Positions 25,626 to 34,255 of a stretch of 64,000 nucleotides of DNA are shown piece by piece; position 1 is the stretch's first letter; every line of letters begins with the position of its first letter. The position numbers and the translations under genes are program-made. The stretch spans positions 1 to 64,000 of the forward strand of contig CANFWV010000003.1 in NCBI GenBank assembly GCA_947450695.1. The letters are read 5' to 3'. The notes under the pieces were generated by a model, which was not told the origin of the DNA, ran no database searches, and saw only the letters and a program-made list of their open reading frames with translations. This DNA comes from Comamonadaceae bacterium. GTDB lineage: Bacteria > Pseudomonadota > Gammaproteobacteria > Burkholderiales > Burkholderiaceae_C.

Positions 25626-26630
25626 TCACTCTGGCTGCAAACCCGCGGTCGCCACTGCCCGGCGATTGATGTCGATGTCCCGCGCCAAGTAAGCGCGAAA
25701 GCCCTCTGGCGATGACGCCTGCGACACGGCACCGTTCTGCTCAAACGCCTTTTGTACTTCAGGACGTTGTAACGCCACCGCCATGGTCTTCGACAGGAGT
25801 TCGACAATAGAAGATGGCACCCCTTTGGGTGCCATCAAACCAATCCAACTGGCGAATTCAAATCCGGGCAAGCTGGCGCCCAGCGAAGGCACAGCGCCCA
25901 AGGGTTGGCTGGTCGGCGGCATGCTGTGACCCAACAATTTCAAACGACCAGCCGCCACCAAGGACATCGCCGCTGGCGCGGGTGTCAACACCCAATCCGT
26001 CTCCCCCGATACCACCGAGGCCACGCCTTGGGCACCGCCCTTGTAAGGCACGTGCAGCGACTTGAATCCTGCGGCACTTTGCAGCGCCATACCCGCCAAA
26101 TGACTGACCGAGCCGACGCCTGCCGATGCCATGTTGGAGCCGTTGCCTTTGGACTTAGCGTAGGCCATCAATTGCGAAAGGTTCTGCACGGGCAACTGGG
26201 TATTGCAGACCAGCACGTTGGGCAACAGGGCCATCAATGAGATGAGTTCAAAGTCTCGCAAGGCGTTGTAAGTTACTGCTTTTTGCAACAGTGGCGCCAC
26301 TGACAGAGCGCTGCTCGAACCGACCAGTAAGGTGTAGCCATCCGCTGGCGCGTTGCGCACCGCCTCGACACCGATGGCCCCCGCAGCGCCTGCGCGGTTG
26401 TCCATCACCATGGGCTGAGCGAGCAGCCGAGCCATCTCGATACAGACCACGCGGCCGATGGTGTCCACAGAACTCCCTGGAGCGTTCGGTACAACGACTT
26501 TCATGGCGTGATCCGGGTAGGTTCGCTGCGCAAAACTCAAGGGCGAAAGCGTCAGCCCGCCAAGCGCCAGAACCTGTCGGCGCGTGAAAGTCTCACAAGT
26601 AGGGCTTGTCCGCGAGATGGGTTGCTTCAT
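25626..26630 (-). CDS. Tripartite tricarboxylate transporter substrate-binding protein (Bug family)
   Basis: 334 residues. The N-terminus has FTRRQVLALGGLTLSPLSFA, a twin-arginine export signal, then the Bug start of MKVVVPNAPGSSVDTIGRVV. Later VMDNRAGAAGAIGVEAV and HVPYKGGAQGV are hallmarks of the TctC/Bug fold. It binds an organic anion in the periplasm for a TctAB-type carrier not encoded in this window. It lies just downstream of the LysR gene on the same strand, next to the aromatic-degradation operon, and the ligand may belong to that pathway. Confidence 0.92.
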   Translation of the reverse strand: MKQPISRTSPTCETFTRRQVLALGGLTLSPLSFAQRTYPDHAMKVVVPNAPGSSVDTIGRVVCIEMARLLAQPMVMDNRAGAAGAIGVEAVRNAPADGYTLLVGSSSALSVAPLLQKAVTYNALRDFELISLMALLPNVLVCNTQLPVQNLSQLMAYAKSKGNGSNMASAGVGSVSHLAGMALQSAAGFKSLHVPYKGGAQGVASVVSGETDWVLTPAPAAMSLVAAGRLKLLGHSMPPTSQPLGAVPSLGASLPGFEFASWIGLMAPKGVPSSIVELLSKTMAVALQRPEVQKAFEQNGAVSQASSPEGFRAYLARDIDINRRAVATAGLQPE

Positions 26631-26729
26631 TGCATTGCCTCGTTTTTAAATTGGCTGCATCGTATGAGCACTCCGTACTGTTTGCAACGTTAATTCAGCA
26701 AATACAACCCATCCACGGCGTGGATAGGC

Positions 26730-27629
26730 TCAACCCAGCACCTCGTGAATCGAAGAGCGCAACCATACATGTGCGGGGTCTTTTTGGAAACGTTGATGCC
26801 AAATCAAATGCACATCGATGACCGGCGGCTTGATGGGTATTTCGACCATCTTGATTTTTCCGTGGGACACGAAAAACTGCGCTAAATCGCGCGGCACCGT
26901 GGCCACCAAATCAGAGCTCTCAACAATCGGCAACAGACTCATGAAGTGCGAGAGCTCGACAACGACGCGGCGCTTCAAGCCCTTTTGCTGCAAGAACTGC
27001 TCAAAGACGTGCTCACGGCCATCGGGTTTGACAACTGCATGGGAGGCCGCCAAAAACTGCATCTGCGTCATCCGCGAACCGATCGCCGGATGGCTTTTGC
27101 GAACCACGCAAACATGGCTGTTTTCAATCAATTTTTGCCTAAAAAATCCAGGTTTTTCGAGGTCAGGGTAGTAGCCAATCGCCAGTTCGGCCGCACCGGA
27201 TTCGAGCGCACCGGCCGCCGCATGGCGCGGCATAGCCAAGGTCCGCAAATCGATATGGGGCGCCTGTTCAGCCAGCAACGCCAAAATGCGCGGCAAAAAA
27301 TTCACCTCGCCGATGTCCGGCATCAGCAAAGTGAAGCTGCGCTGCGCGGTGGCCGGATCGAAGGTTAGCGGCTGCAGAATATCCGAGCGAATGATCTCAA
27401 CCACGTGGCGCACCGGCTCATCCAGCTCAAGGGCTCGCGGCGTGGGCTGCATCTGCCAGCCAGAGCGCACAAACAGCGGGTCGTTCAACAAAACCCGCAG
27501 CCGTGCCAGCGCCGCGCTCATGGCCGGCTGACTCAAATTCAAGGCCTCGGCAGCCCGAGTCACGCTACGGTGTTGCATCATGGCAGCGAACACCACCAGC
27601 AAGTTCAGGTCAACAGCTTTTATATCCAT
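26730..27629 (-). CDS. LysR-family transcriptional regulator
   Basis: 299 residues. The N-terminal winged helix-turn-helix is clear: LNLLVVFAAMMQHRSVTRAAEALNLSQPAMSAALARLR, followed by the long linker helix and two effector-domain lobes. NodD/LinR-like features (PLFVRSGWQMQPTPRAL) place it among regulators of aromatic degradation, although that is a loose indication. It is divergent from the catabolic operon starting near 27722, the classic LysR arrangement, and probably senses the substrate or an intermediate. Confidence 0.93.
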   Translation of the reverse strand: MDIKAVDLNLLVVFAAMMQHRSVTRAAEALNLSQPAMSAALARLRVLLNDPLFVRSGWQMQPTPRALELDEPVRHVVEIIRSDILQPLTFDPATAQRSFTLLMPDIGEVNFLPRILALLAEQAPHIDLRTLAMPRHAAAGALESGAAELAIGYYPDLEKPGFFRQKLIENSHVCVVRKSHPAIGSRMTQMQFLAASHAVVKPDGREHVFEQFLQQKGLKRRVVVELSHFMSLLPIVESSDLVATVPRDLAQFFVSHGKIKMVEIPIKPPVIDVHLIWHQRFQKDPAHVWLRSSIHEVLG

Positions 27630-27641
27630 GGGATGGATTGT

Positions 27642-27669
27642 ATTTATTCAAAGAATCGACTGGATAAAT
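27642..27669. promoter_or_regulatory. Possible LysR-regulator binding site
   Basis: ATTTAT and ATAAAT (28 bases in all, arms six, 16-base spacing) form an inverted repeat in the AT-rich divergent region. The spacing is larger than a standard T-N11-A site, so it is only a candidate. Confidence 0.35.
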
Positions 27670-27721
27670 GAACTACTGCCTTTTAAACTGCTCGCCAAAT
27701 CAAAAGAACCGGAGACCCGTC

Positions 27722-27775
27722 ATGACCCCCGTGAGCCAGGATCAAACTTCAACAGCCGTTGCGTTGCTGTCTTGA
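27722..27775 (+). CDS. 17-codon leader ORF upstream of the amidohydrolase
   Basis: An ATG at 27722 is preceded by CCGGAGACCCGTC, a good ribosome-binding site, and reads MTPVSQDQTSTAVALLS before a TGA at 27773-27775. That TGA overlaps a TTG in the amidohydrolase frame (TTGA). It is either a real short leader coupled to the downstream start, or the true N-terminus of the amidohydrolase disconnected by a one-base deletion. The ribosome-binding site resembles the one before the Bug gene at 59265. Confidence 0.4.
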   Translation: MTPVSQDQTSTAVALLS

Positions 27776-28860
27776 GCTGCCCCTTGAGTAGCCCATTGCG
27801 TTCACATTGCGCCTGCGGGGTCGACACGCATGCCCACGTCATCCCGTTTGAATTTCCCTCCTTTCTAGGTGCACCCACGCCCTCCGGTTGGCCCAGCATG
27901 GCACCGGTAGACGCCTGTCATCGACAGGTCATCATCGACGGCAAAAACTACCGGACAGTGTCCGACAAATCCTGGAGCACCTCACGCCGCTTGGCTGATT
28001 TTGTGGACATGGGTTTGGCTTTGCAGGCTATTTCACCGATGCCTGAGTTGCTGTCTTACTGGCTCAAGGCCGCAGACGCTTCGGTGCTGGTGCGCTACTT
28101 GAACGACCAGATCGCCGCCATGGTGGCAGAGTCTGGCGGCCAGTTGATCGGCTTGGGTGCCGTACCGCTGCAAGACATCGACCTGGCGATCAAAGAACTC
28201 GAATACTTACGCCGCACCCCAGGTTTTGCGGGCGTCGAAATTGGCAGCAACATCAACGGCATGGTGATTGGCGACCTCCGCTTAGACCCCTTTTTTGAGG
28301 CTTGCGAAGCGCTCGACATGGCGGTTTTTGTGCATGCCTTACGACCGACAGGTATGGACAGACTGGTCGGCCCTCCACCGCTTCAGCAGGTGCTGGCCTA
28401 CCCGACAGATGTCGGCTTGGCGGCTGCCTCCGTATTGACCAGCAACTTGATCTTGCGTCGGCCCCGTCTGCGCATGGCCTTTAGCCACGGCGGCGGCACC
28501 TTGGCCATGTTGCTGCCGAGACTGGAGCAAGCCATCAGCGTGTTTCCGGCGCTGCGCGAATCAGTGCTGCAGTCGCCCACCGCACAAGCGCGTCAATTTT
28601 TCTACGACACATTGGTCTTTGACGAGGCCACGCTCAAGCATCTTGTGAACTGCTTTGGCGATACGCAGCTGATGATCGGCACGGACTACCCCTTCAACTT
28701 TCACGATGACCACCCCGTGAAACGGCTAGAAGCCGCATCGCTGACACCTGAAGCACTGCAAAGAATGACACAGGGCAATGCCAGCCGATTTTTAGGCCTG
28801 CCCTTGCTTGACACGACAACGACACCGCCCTCCTCTAACCCAAGGCCACCCACAACATGA
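27772..28860 (+). CDS. ACMSD-family amidohydrolase (probable decarboxylase or hydrolase of an aromatic or ring-cleavage acid)
   Basis: 362 residues from the TTG at 27772; TTGs at 27784 and 27796 and an upstream frame to 27580 are alternatives. The metal ligands are all present: HxH in GVDTHAHV near the start, a later histidine in FVHALRP, another in FSHGGGTL, and the aspartate in IGTDYPF. This set matches the amidohydrolase_2 group around aminocarboxymuconate-semialdehyde decarboxylase. It is the first full gene of an operon with an extradiol dioxygenase, FAH enzyme, hydroxylase and Bug receptor. The substrate is not known. Confidence 0.85.
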   Translation: MSCPLSSPLRSHCACGVDTHAHVIPFEFPSFLGAPTPSGWPSMAPVDACHRQVIIDGKNYRTVSDKSWSTSRRLADFVDMGLALQAISPMPELLSYWLKAADASVLVRYLNDQIAAMVAESGGQLIGLGAVPLQDIDLAIKELEYLRRTPGFAGVEIGSNINGMVIGDLRLDPFFEACEALDMAVFVHALRPTGMDRLVGPPPLQQVLAYPTDVGLAAASVLTSNLILRRPRLRMAFSHGGGTLAMLLPRLEQAISVFPALRESVLQSPTAQARQFFYDTLVFDEATLKHLVNCFGDTQLMIGTDYPFNFHDDHPVKRLEAASLTPEALQRMTQGNASRFLGLPLLDTTTTPPSSNPRPPTT

Positions 28861-29762
28861 CCCATGCATCCTCCCTCATCAGCGGCTTGCGCAGCGTGGC
28901 CTTCAATGTGCCCGATCTCGCCTTGGCTGAAGATTTTTACACCCGCGTCTGGGGCCTGAGTGTGGCCGCACGCGAAGCCGGTGCACTGTACCTGCGCGCG
29001 ACCGGCGCTGACCACCATGTGCTGGCCTTGCACCAGCAAGAAGGACCTGCACAAATACGCCACGTCACGCTCAGAGCCCGCAGCTTGCAAGCCCTACAAC
29101 AAGCTGTGACTGCGGCGCTGTCAGCCGGTGGCCGCGTAGTGCAAGCACTGGCAGAACTAAAGAGCCCTGGGGGTGGCACAGCCGTCTCGATAGCCGACCC
29201 CGATGGCCGCGTCTTTCAACTGGTCTTTGGCGATGCCTTGCACACGGACACCTCGGTGCAGTCCGACGCACCGATTCGCTTGGCGCATGCCGTTCTCAAC
29301 AGCCACGACGTCGAGGCGTCTCGCGTTTTCCTGGAGCAGGTGCTGGACTTCTCCTTGTCAGACCGGACCCGCATCATGGCGTTCATGCGTTGCAACAGCG
29401 ACCACCACAGCATTGCGCTGGGTGACACCGACAACGACGCACTCAACCATGTGGCCTTCGTGGTCGCCGACACCGAGGCCGTGATGCGCGGCGGTGGCCG
29501 CATGAAAGACGCTGGTTATGGCATTGAGTGGGGACCAGGCCGCCATGGTCCCGGCAACAACGTTTTCAATTACTTCGTCGGGCCGTTTGACATCGTCATC
29601 GAATACACCGCAGACGTCGAACAAATCGATGACAGCTACGTGGCCGGCCAACCTAGCGACTGGACTTGGCCGCCGGGTCGGGTTGACCAATGGGGCATCT
29701 CGGCACCACCCAGTGCCGTGCTCAAGGTGGCCCAGCGCGCTGTGATGTTTGCCCCGACCTGA
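28857..29762 (+). CDS. VOC-family extradiol ring-cleavage dioxygenase-like protein
   Basis: 301 residues with two vicinal-oxygen-chelate modules: residues about 10-125 and 140-255. The iron-ligand triad of type I extradiol dioxygenases is present in the second module: H144 (RLAHAVL), H198 (LNHVAFVV) and E249 (IVIEYTAD), with the H230 GPGNN segment between. It probably opens a catechol ring next to its hydroxyls. The ATG overlaps the amidohydrolase stop (ATGA). The exact substrate is unknown. Confidence 0.88.
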   Translation: MTHASSLISGLRSVAFNVPDLALAEDFYTRVWGLSVAAREAGALYLRATGADHHVLALHQQEGPAQIRHVTLRARSLQALQQAVTAALSAGGRVVQALAELKSPGGGTAVSIADPDGRVFQLVFGDALHTDTSVQSDAPIRLAHAVLNSHDVEASRVFLEQVLDFSLSDRTRIMAFMRCNSDHHSIALGDTDNDALNHVAFVVADTEAVMRGGGRMKDAGYGIEWGPGRHGPGNNVFNYFVGPFDIVIEYTADVEQIDDSYVAGQPSDWTWPPGRVDQWGISAPPSAVLKVAQRAVMFAPT

Positions 29763-29794
29763 TCTTTATCCCCGTTTTTTATACAGGAGTTTTC

Positions 29795-30658
29795 ATGCGT
29801 TTCACCACTTTCCGCAAGCAGAACCAAGACCGCCTCGGCGTGGTCACCGGGTCAGATGTGATTGACCTGCAGCTGGCCATGCCCGACTTGAGCAGTGACC
29901 TGCGCACCAACCTGCGCAACGGCGTAGACATGATTGCCGCCGCCAAGGCAGCGATTGAATCCAAAGCCCCGCGCATGCCACTCGCCAGCTTGACCCTGTC
30001 GCCGCTGCTCCCCGAGCCAGGCAAGATCATTTGCTTGGGACTGAACTATTTTGACCATGCCAAAGAAGGCGGTCGCGACAAGCCCGAGTACCCGTGGTTT
30101 TTCATGCGCACCGCCACCTCGCTGCTTGCGCCCAACGCCAAAGCCTTGCGCCCGAAAGTCTCAGTCCGTTTTGACTACGAAGCCGAAGTCGCGGTCATCA
30201 TCGGCAAGACCGTCAAGCACGCCACGCTGGACAACGCGCTGGAAGCCGTCTTTGGATACAGCTGCTTCAACGACATCTCGGTGCGCGATTACCAAAAGAA
30301 AACACCGCAATGGTCCATAGGCAAAAATTTCGACCGCACGGGTGGTTTTGGCCCAGTACTGGTCACCGCTGACGAACTTCCGGCCGGTGCCTCCGAGCTG
30401 CGCATCCAGTCGCGCCTGAACGGCCAGATCATGCAGGACGCCAACACCCGCGACATGATCTGGGGCGTCGCCGAAACCATCAAGTTAGTGTCTGAATGCA
30501 TGACCCTGGAACCGGGTGACTTGATCATCATGGGCACACCCGCGGGCGTCGGCCAAGCACGCACGCCGCCGGTCTGGATGAAGCACGGTGACACCATCGA
30601 GATCGAGATCGAGAACATCGGCATCTTGCACAACACGATCGAAGACGAAGCCGCATGA
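29795..30658 (+). CDS. Fumarylacetoacetate hydrolase family protein
   Basis: 287 residues from ATG 29795 (AGGAG eight bases upstream). The FAH catalytic domain shows ICLGLNYFDHAKE, the metal-binding FDYEAEVAVIIG (ExE) and GYSCFNDISVRDYQ with the aspartate, and the final MGTPAGVGQARTPPVWMKHGD. Such enzymes hydrolyse, decarboxylate or isomerise ring-fission products like fumarylpyruvate or 2-hydroxy-hepta-dienedioate. Here it would follow the extradiol dioxygenase. Its stop overlaps the monooxygenase start. Confidence 0.93.
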   Translation: MRFTTFRKQNQDRLGVVTGSDVIDLQLAMPDLSSDLRTNLRNGVDMIAAAKAAIESKAPRMPLASLTLSPLLPEPGKIICLGLNYFDHAKEGGRDKPEYPWFFMRTATSLLAPNAKALRPKVSVRFDYEAEVAVIIGKTVKHATLDNALEAVFGYSCFNDISVRDYQKKTPQWSIGKNFDRTGGFGPVLVTADELPAGASELRIQSRLNGQIMQDANTRDMIWGVAETIKLVSECMTLEPGDLIIMGTPAGVGQARTPPVWMKHGDTIEIEIENIGILHNTIEDEAA

Positions 30659-32238
30659 CCACTGGTGCTCCTCATGAAACTGCGGCCGACGACGTTGCTT
30701 ATGACGTAGCGATTGTGGGCTTCGGCCCTAGCGGTGCTGTCGCGGCAGGCTTGCTAGGCGCGCGCGGCATTCGGACGTTTGTCTGCGACCGTGCACACGA
30801 TGTTTACGACAAACCCCGCGCCATTGCGCTGGACCACGAGATCACCCGTCTGTTCCAAAACATGGGCGTGGCCAAACTGATCAAGCCCTATTTGGAACCG
30901 TTCACCGATTCTGTTTTTTACGGCGTCGATGGCCAGGTGATCAAGCGCATGTCGACGGTGGCTGAACCCTTTCCGCTGGGGCACACGCCGTCGGTGGTGT
31001 TCACTCAGCCGCCGGTGGAGCGCATCTTGCGCGCACATGCCGCCAGTTTTTCCTCAGTCACCATTGCGCTTGGTCAGCAACTTCTTAATCTGTCGCAAAA
31101 CGAGAGCTGCGTGACGCTGGAACTACAAGACGACCAAGGTCAACCGTCAATGGTTCACGCGCGCTATGTGATCGGCTGCGACGGTGCCAGCAGCACTGTC
31201 CGCACCTTGGCGGGCATCGCGCTGGAAGATCTGGGTTTTGACGAGCCTTGGCTCGTCGTGGACGTCTTGGTCAACGAGCAAGGCTTGTCAAAACTGCCGA
31301 CCACCAGCGTGCAGTACTGCCACCCTGAACGGCCCGCCACCATGGTGATCGGCCCCGGACGTCATCGCCGCTGGGAAGTTTCCATCAACCCGGGGGAAGA
31401 CCCTGAACAGGTGGCCACAGCCGACGGCACTTGGAAGTTGTTAGCCCCCTGGATCAGCCCCGCAGACGGCGAACTTTGGCGTCAAGCCAGCTACCGGTTC
31501 CACGCATTGGTGGCTGAAGACTGGCGCAAAGGGCGTGTCTTCATTGCCGGTGACGCGGCGCACCAACAACCGCCCTTCCTTGGACAAGGCATGTGCCAAG
31601 GCGTGCGCGACGTCAACAACCTCTGCTGGAAGTTAGATGCGGTGCTGAAAGGCGCTGCGCCTAACAGCTTGCTCGACAGCTACACCACGGAGCGCAAAGG
31701 CCACGTGACCGCGCTCACCACACGCATCAAGGCGATCGGAAAGATCATCGGTGAACGCGATGTGGCCAAGGCGCGCGCGCGCGACGCCCACTTGCTGGAA
31801 GAGTGTGGCGGCGTGGTCATACCCGTGCCGCGCCAAGACGTGCAACCACCGTTGCAAGACGGTCTGCTCAGCGCTCTAGCCCACCCAAAGCGTGGCACGA
31901 TATTTCCCCAGCCATGGCTGCTGACCGCCACGGGCGAGCGCCGCCGTATGGACGATGCCGTGGGGACGGGTTGGCGGCTTGTGCTGGCGCCACAAGCCGG
32001 TCAGGACATTCGCCAAACAGCGTCCACATCAAGCGCCATCGCAATACAGCTTGTCCAACTTGGTACACCCGCGTTGACAGAGGCAGACGGCCTGCTCGAA
32101 AAATGGTTTACAGAAAACAACACGGTTGCCGCCATCGTTCGACCTGACCATTACGTCTACGGCGTTTGCCAAACGCCAGCTGAACTGAGCGAGCAACTCA
32201 GCGCACTCAACGCCCTGCTTGAGACCGACAAAAATTAA
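30655..32238 (+). CDS. FAD-dependent aromatic hydroxylase (MhpA-like)
   Basis: 527 residues. FAD motifs: GFGPSG at residues 22-27 with the following CDR, YVIGCDGASSTVRTLAG (DG motif), and GRVFIAGDAAHQQPPFLGQGMCQG (GD motif). The layout is that of class A flavoprotein monooxygenases acting on phenols and hydroxyphenyl-acids, such as MhpA. It would hydroxylate an aromatic ring to give the catechol used by the dioxygenase. NAD(P)H preference cannot be told. The ATG overlaps the FAH stop (ATGA). Confidence 0.93.
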   Translation: MTTGAPHETAADDVAYDVAIVGFGPSGAVAAGLLGARGIRTFVCDRAHDVYDKPRAIALDHEITRLFQNMGVAKLIKPYLEPFTDSVFYGVDGQVIKRMSTVAEPFPLGHTPSVVFTQPPVERILRAHAASFSSVTIALGQQLLNLSQNESCVTLELQDDQGQPSMVHARYVIGCDGASSTVRTLAGIALEDLGFDEPWLVVDVLVNEQGLSKLPTTSVQYCHPERPATMVIGPGRHRRWEVSINPGEDPEQVATADGTWKLLAPWISPADGELWRQASYRFHALVAEDWRKGRVFIAGDAAHQQPPFLGQGMCQGVRDVNNLCWKLDAVLKGAAPNSLLDSYTTERKGHVTALTTRIKAIGKIIGERDVAKARARDAHLLEECGGVVIPVPRQDVQPPLQDGLLSALAHPKRGTIFPQPWLLTATGERRRMDDAVGTGWRLVLAPQAGQDIRQTASTSSAIAIQLVQLGTPALTEADGLLEKWFTENNTVAAIVRPDHYVYGVCQTPAELSEQLSALNALLETDKN

Positions 32239-32255
32239 CAACCGAGGAGACAAAA

Positions 32256-33284
32256 ATGAAAAATTTAACAGCACCTTCGACCCCCGCGACATCGACTCTG
32301 ACGCGTAGAAAACTACTCAAGGCAGCGAGCACCTTGGCGGCATTTCCAACCCTGCTGGCATCGACCGCGCAAGCGCAAGCTCAATCTTGGCCGGACAAAC
32401 CCATCCGCTTTGTGCTGTCGCAACCCGCCGGCTCGGGGCCCGACAATGTGGCCCGCATCATCGGCGAGCGCATGAGCAAGGCGCTCGGTCAAGCGCTAAT
32501 CATTGACAACAAACCGGGCGGTCAGAACGTCATCGGCGCACAAGCTGCCGCTCGCGCAGCTGCCGATGGCAACACTTATTATTTCGCCACCACGGCGGCA
32601 CTGGTGACCAACGCCTACTTGTTCAAGTCAATGCCTTACGACCCGCAAAAAGACTTTGTGCCCGTCGCATTTGTCGGCAAGAGCCCCTTTGCCGTGTTGG
32701 TACGGGCCGAATCGCCCTTCCAGAATTTGCAAGATCTGCTGTCGCATGCCAAAGCTGGTGCGGGCAAGGTGTCGTTGGGCAACGAAGGCCCGCGAACATT
32801 CAGCGGCATGATCGCGCGCTTTTTAAATGCCCGCTCCAAAGCCGAGTTCAACCTGGCGTCCTACGCCTCTGTGAGCGTGGCCGTGCAAGATGCCATCGGT
32901 GGGCACATCGACGCTGTGGTCGCAGACATTGCCTCCACTGCACAGTTGGTGCGCCAAGGCCGCCTGCGCATGTTGGCGGTGACCACCGCCACGCGCGTGC
33001 CCGGCTGGGAACAGGTTCCTGCGCTGGCAGAAACATTCCCCGGCTTTGACATGAGCGGCTGGTTTGCGCTGGTCGCGCCAACAGGAACACCCAAGCCAGT
33101 GATCGAACGCATGAACCGGGAGTTCAACGCGGCCACAGCGGACCGCGAGATCGCGGGCAAAATCACAGCTGCGGGTCCCCTGCCCGAGTCGGGCATGTCG
33201 CCAGACCAAGTCGGCACTTTCCTCAAAAACGAACATCAGCGTTGGGCACAGATCACCAAAGAGATCGGCGTCTTGCCGGAATAA
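32256..33284 (+). CDS. Tripartite tricarboxylate transporter substrate-binding protein (Bug family)
   Basis: 342 residues. The signal LTRRKLLKAASTLAAFPTLLASTAQAQ is Tat-like; then WPDKPIRFVLSQPAGSGPDNVARII and IIDNKPGGQNVIGAQAA mark a Bug receptor. The ligand pocket residues cannot be assigned. It closes the aromatic operon, 17 bases after the hydroxylase, so it is likely to capture the pathway's substrate in the periplasm. No TctA/TctB membrane component is nearby. Confidence 0.92.
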   Translation: MKNLTAPSTPATSTLTRRKLLKAASTLAAFPTLLASTAQAQAQSWPDKPIRFVLSQPAGSGPDNVARIIGERMSKALGQALIIDNKPGGQNVIGAQAAARAAADGNTYYFATTAALVTNAYLFKSMPYDPQKDFVPVAFVGKSPFAVLVRAESPFQNLQDLLSHAKAGAGKVSLGNEGPRTFSGMIARFLNARSKAEFNLASYASVSVAVQDAIGGHIDAVVADIASTAQLVRQGRLRMLAVTTATRVPGWEQVPALAETFPGFDMSGWFALVAPTGTPKPVIERMNREFNAATADREIAGKITAAGPLPESGMSPDQVGTFLKNEHQRWAQITKEIGVLPE

Positions 33285-33334
33285 GTGCAACGGTCGGAGG
33301 GTTGAGGGCAGAGTGAACCCTTAGACTCTGGCGC

Positions 33335-34255
33335 ATGCCCTCCGCATTTCAAGTCTTTCTCAATCCGGTTCTGCCCATCTTTGCGATCTTGGGGGTCGGG
33401 ATGCTGTTCGCCCGGCGTGGCATTTTTGACGCCAGCGCGGCCAGTATTTTGAACCGCTTCGTGTTTTACATCGGCGCCCCGATACTGACATTCTCCTTGC
33501 TGACCAACGCGTCACTGGCTGCGTTTGAGTGGCCCGTGCTGATGCTTTATTTCGCCTCGGAAATGCTCATCTACGCAGCCGCCACAGCGCTGGCTCGCTA
33601 CGTATTTCAGCGTGAACGGCGCGAAGCCATGCTGCTCGGCATGACGGCTTGCTTTGTCAACCACGTTTTTTTCGTGCTGCCGATGGCGCGTGTCTTGTAC
33701 GGTGATGCAGCCAGCGCGCCTATCGCAGCCATCATCGTCGTCGACACCGTGCTGATTTTTGCGCTCACCATTGTGGCGCTCGAACTCAGCGCGCCAGGCA
33801 CACACTCTGGGCGCAAGCTGGTCACGCTGCTGGTGAAGCATCCGATGCTGCAAGCCATTGCCGCGGGCTTGCTAGTGAACCTTGCGAAAATTCCGCTGCA
33901 CGACGGCATCAACACCTTCACACACTTTGTGGGGGCTTCAGCGTCACCGATCGGACTGTTTGCGTTGGGCATCATCTTGTCTTCAACGGCTAGCAGCAAT
34001 TTTGACAAGATGGCACTCACTGTCGTCGGGTTGAAAGTAATAGCTCATCCCTTGCTCGCTTGGCTGCTGTTCAGCAGTACGGCTGCACTGGCGAATCCCG
34101 CTTGGACCAGTACGGCCCTGCTGGTAGCCGCAGGCCCCTGCGGCGCGATGCCCTTTGTACTGGCGCTGCAGTACAAGGTCAACGTTGCGACCATTGCCCG
34201 AGCCGTTGGTTATTCGACCGTGATCTCCTTGGTTACGCTGGCGTTGATGGCATGA
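33335..34255 (+). CDS. AEC-family transporter
   Basis: 306 residues with about ten hydrophobic helices in the usual two-times-five arrangement (auxin efflux carrier family), starting VFLNPVLPIFAILGVGMLFARRG. The segment SPIGLFALGIIL and the final PCGAMPFVLALQYKVN are conserved in the family, whose members export or import small acids such as malonate or aromatic acids. It may belong with the catabolic cluster upstream. Its stop overlaps the DUF1800 start. Confidence 0.9.
   Translation: MPSAFQVFLNPVLPIFAILGVGMLFARRGIFDASAASILNRFVFYIGAPILTFSLLTNASLAAFEWPVLMLYFASEMLIYAAATALARYVFQRERREAMLLGMTACFVNHVFFVLPMARVLYGDAASAPIAAIIVVDTVLIFALTIVALELSAPGTHSGRKLVTLLVKHPMLQAIAAGLLVNLAKIPLHDGINTFTHFVGASASPIGLFALGIILSSTASSNFDKMALTVVGLKVIAHPLLAWLLFSSTAALANPAWTSTALLVAAGPCGAMPFVLALQYKVNVATIARAVGYSTVISLVTLALMA

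Noticed and set aside
33298-33321. AGGGTT-N12-AACCCT inverted repeat before the AEC gene
   Set aside because: Six-base arms without a T-run or promoter link; expected by chance.
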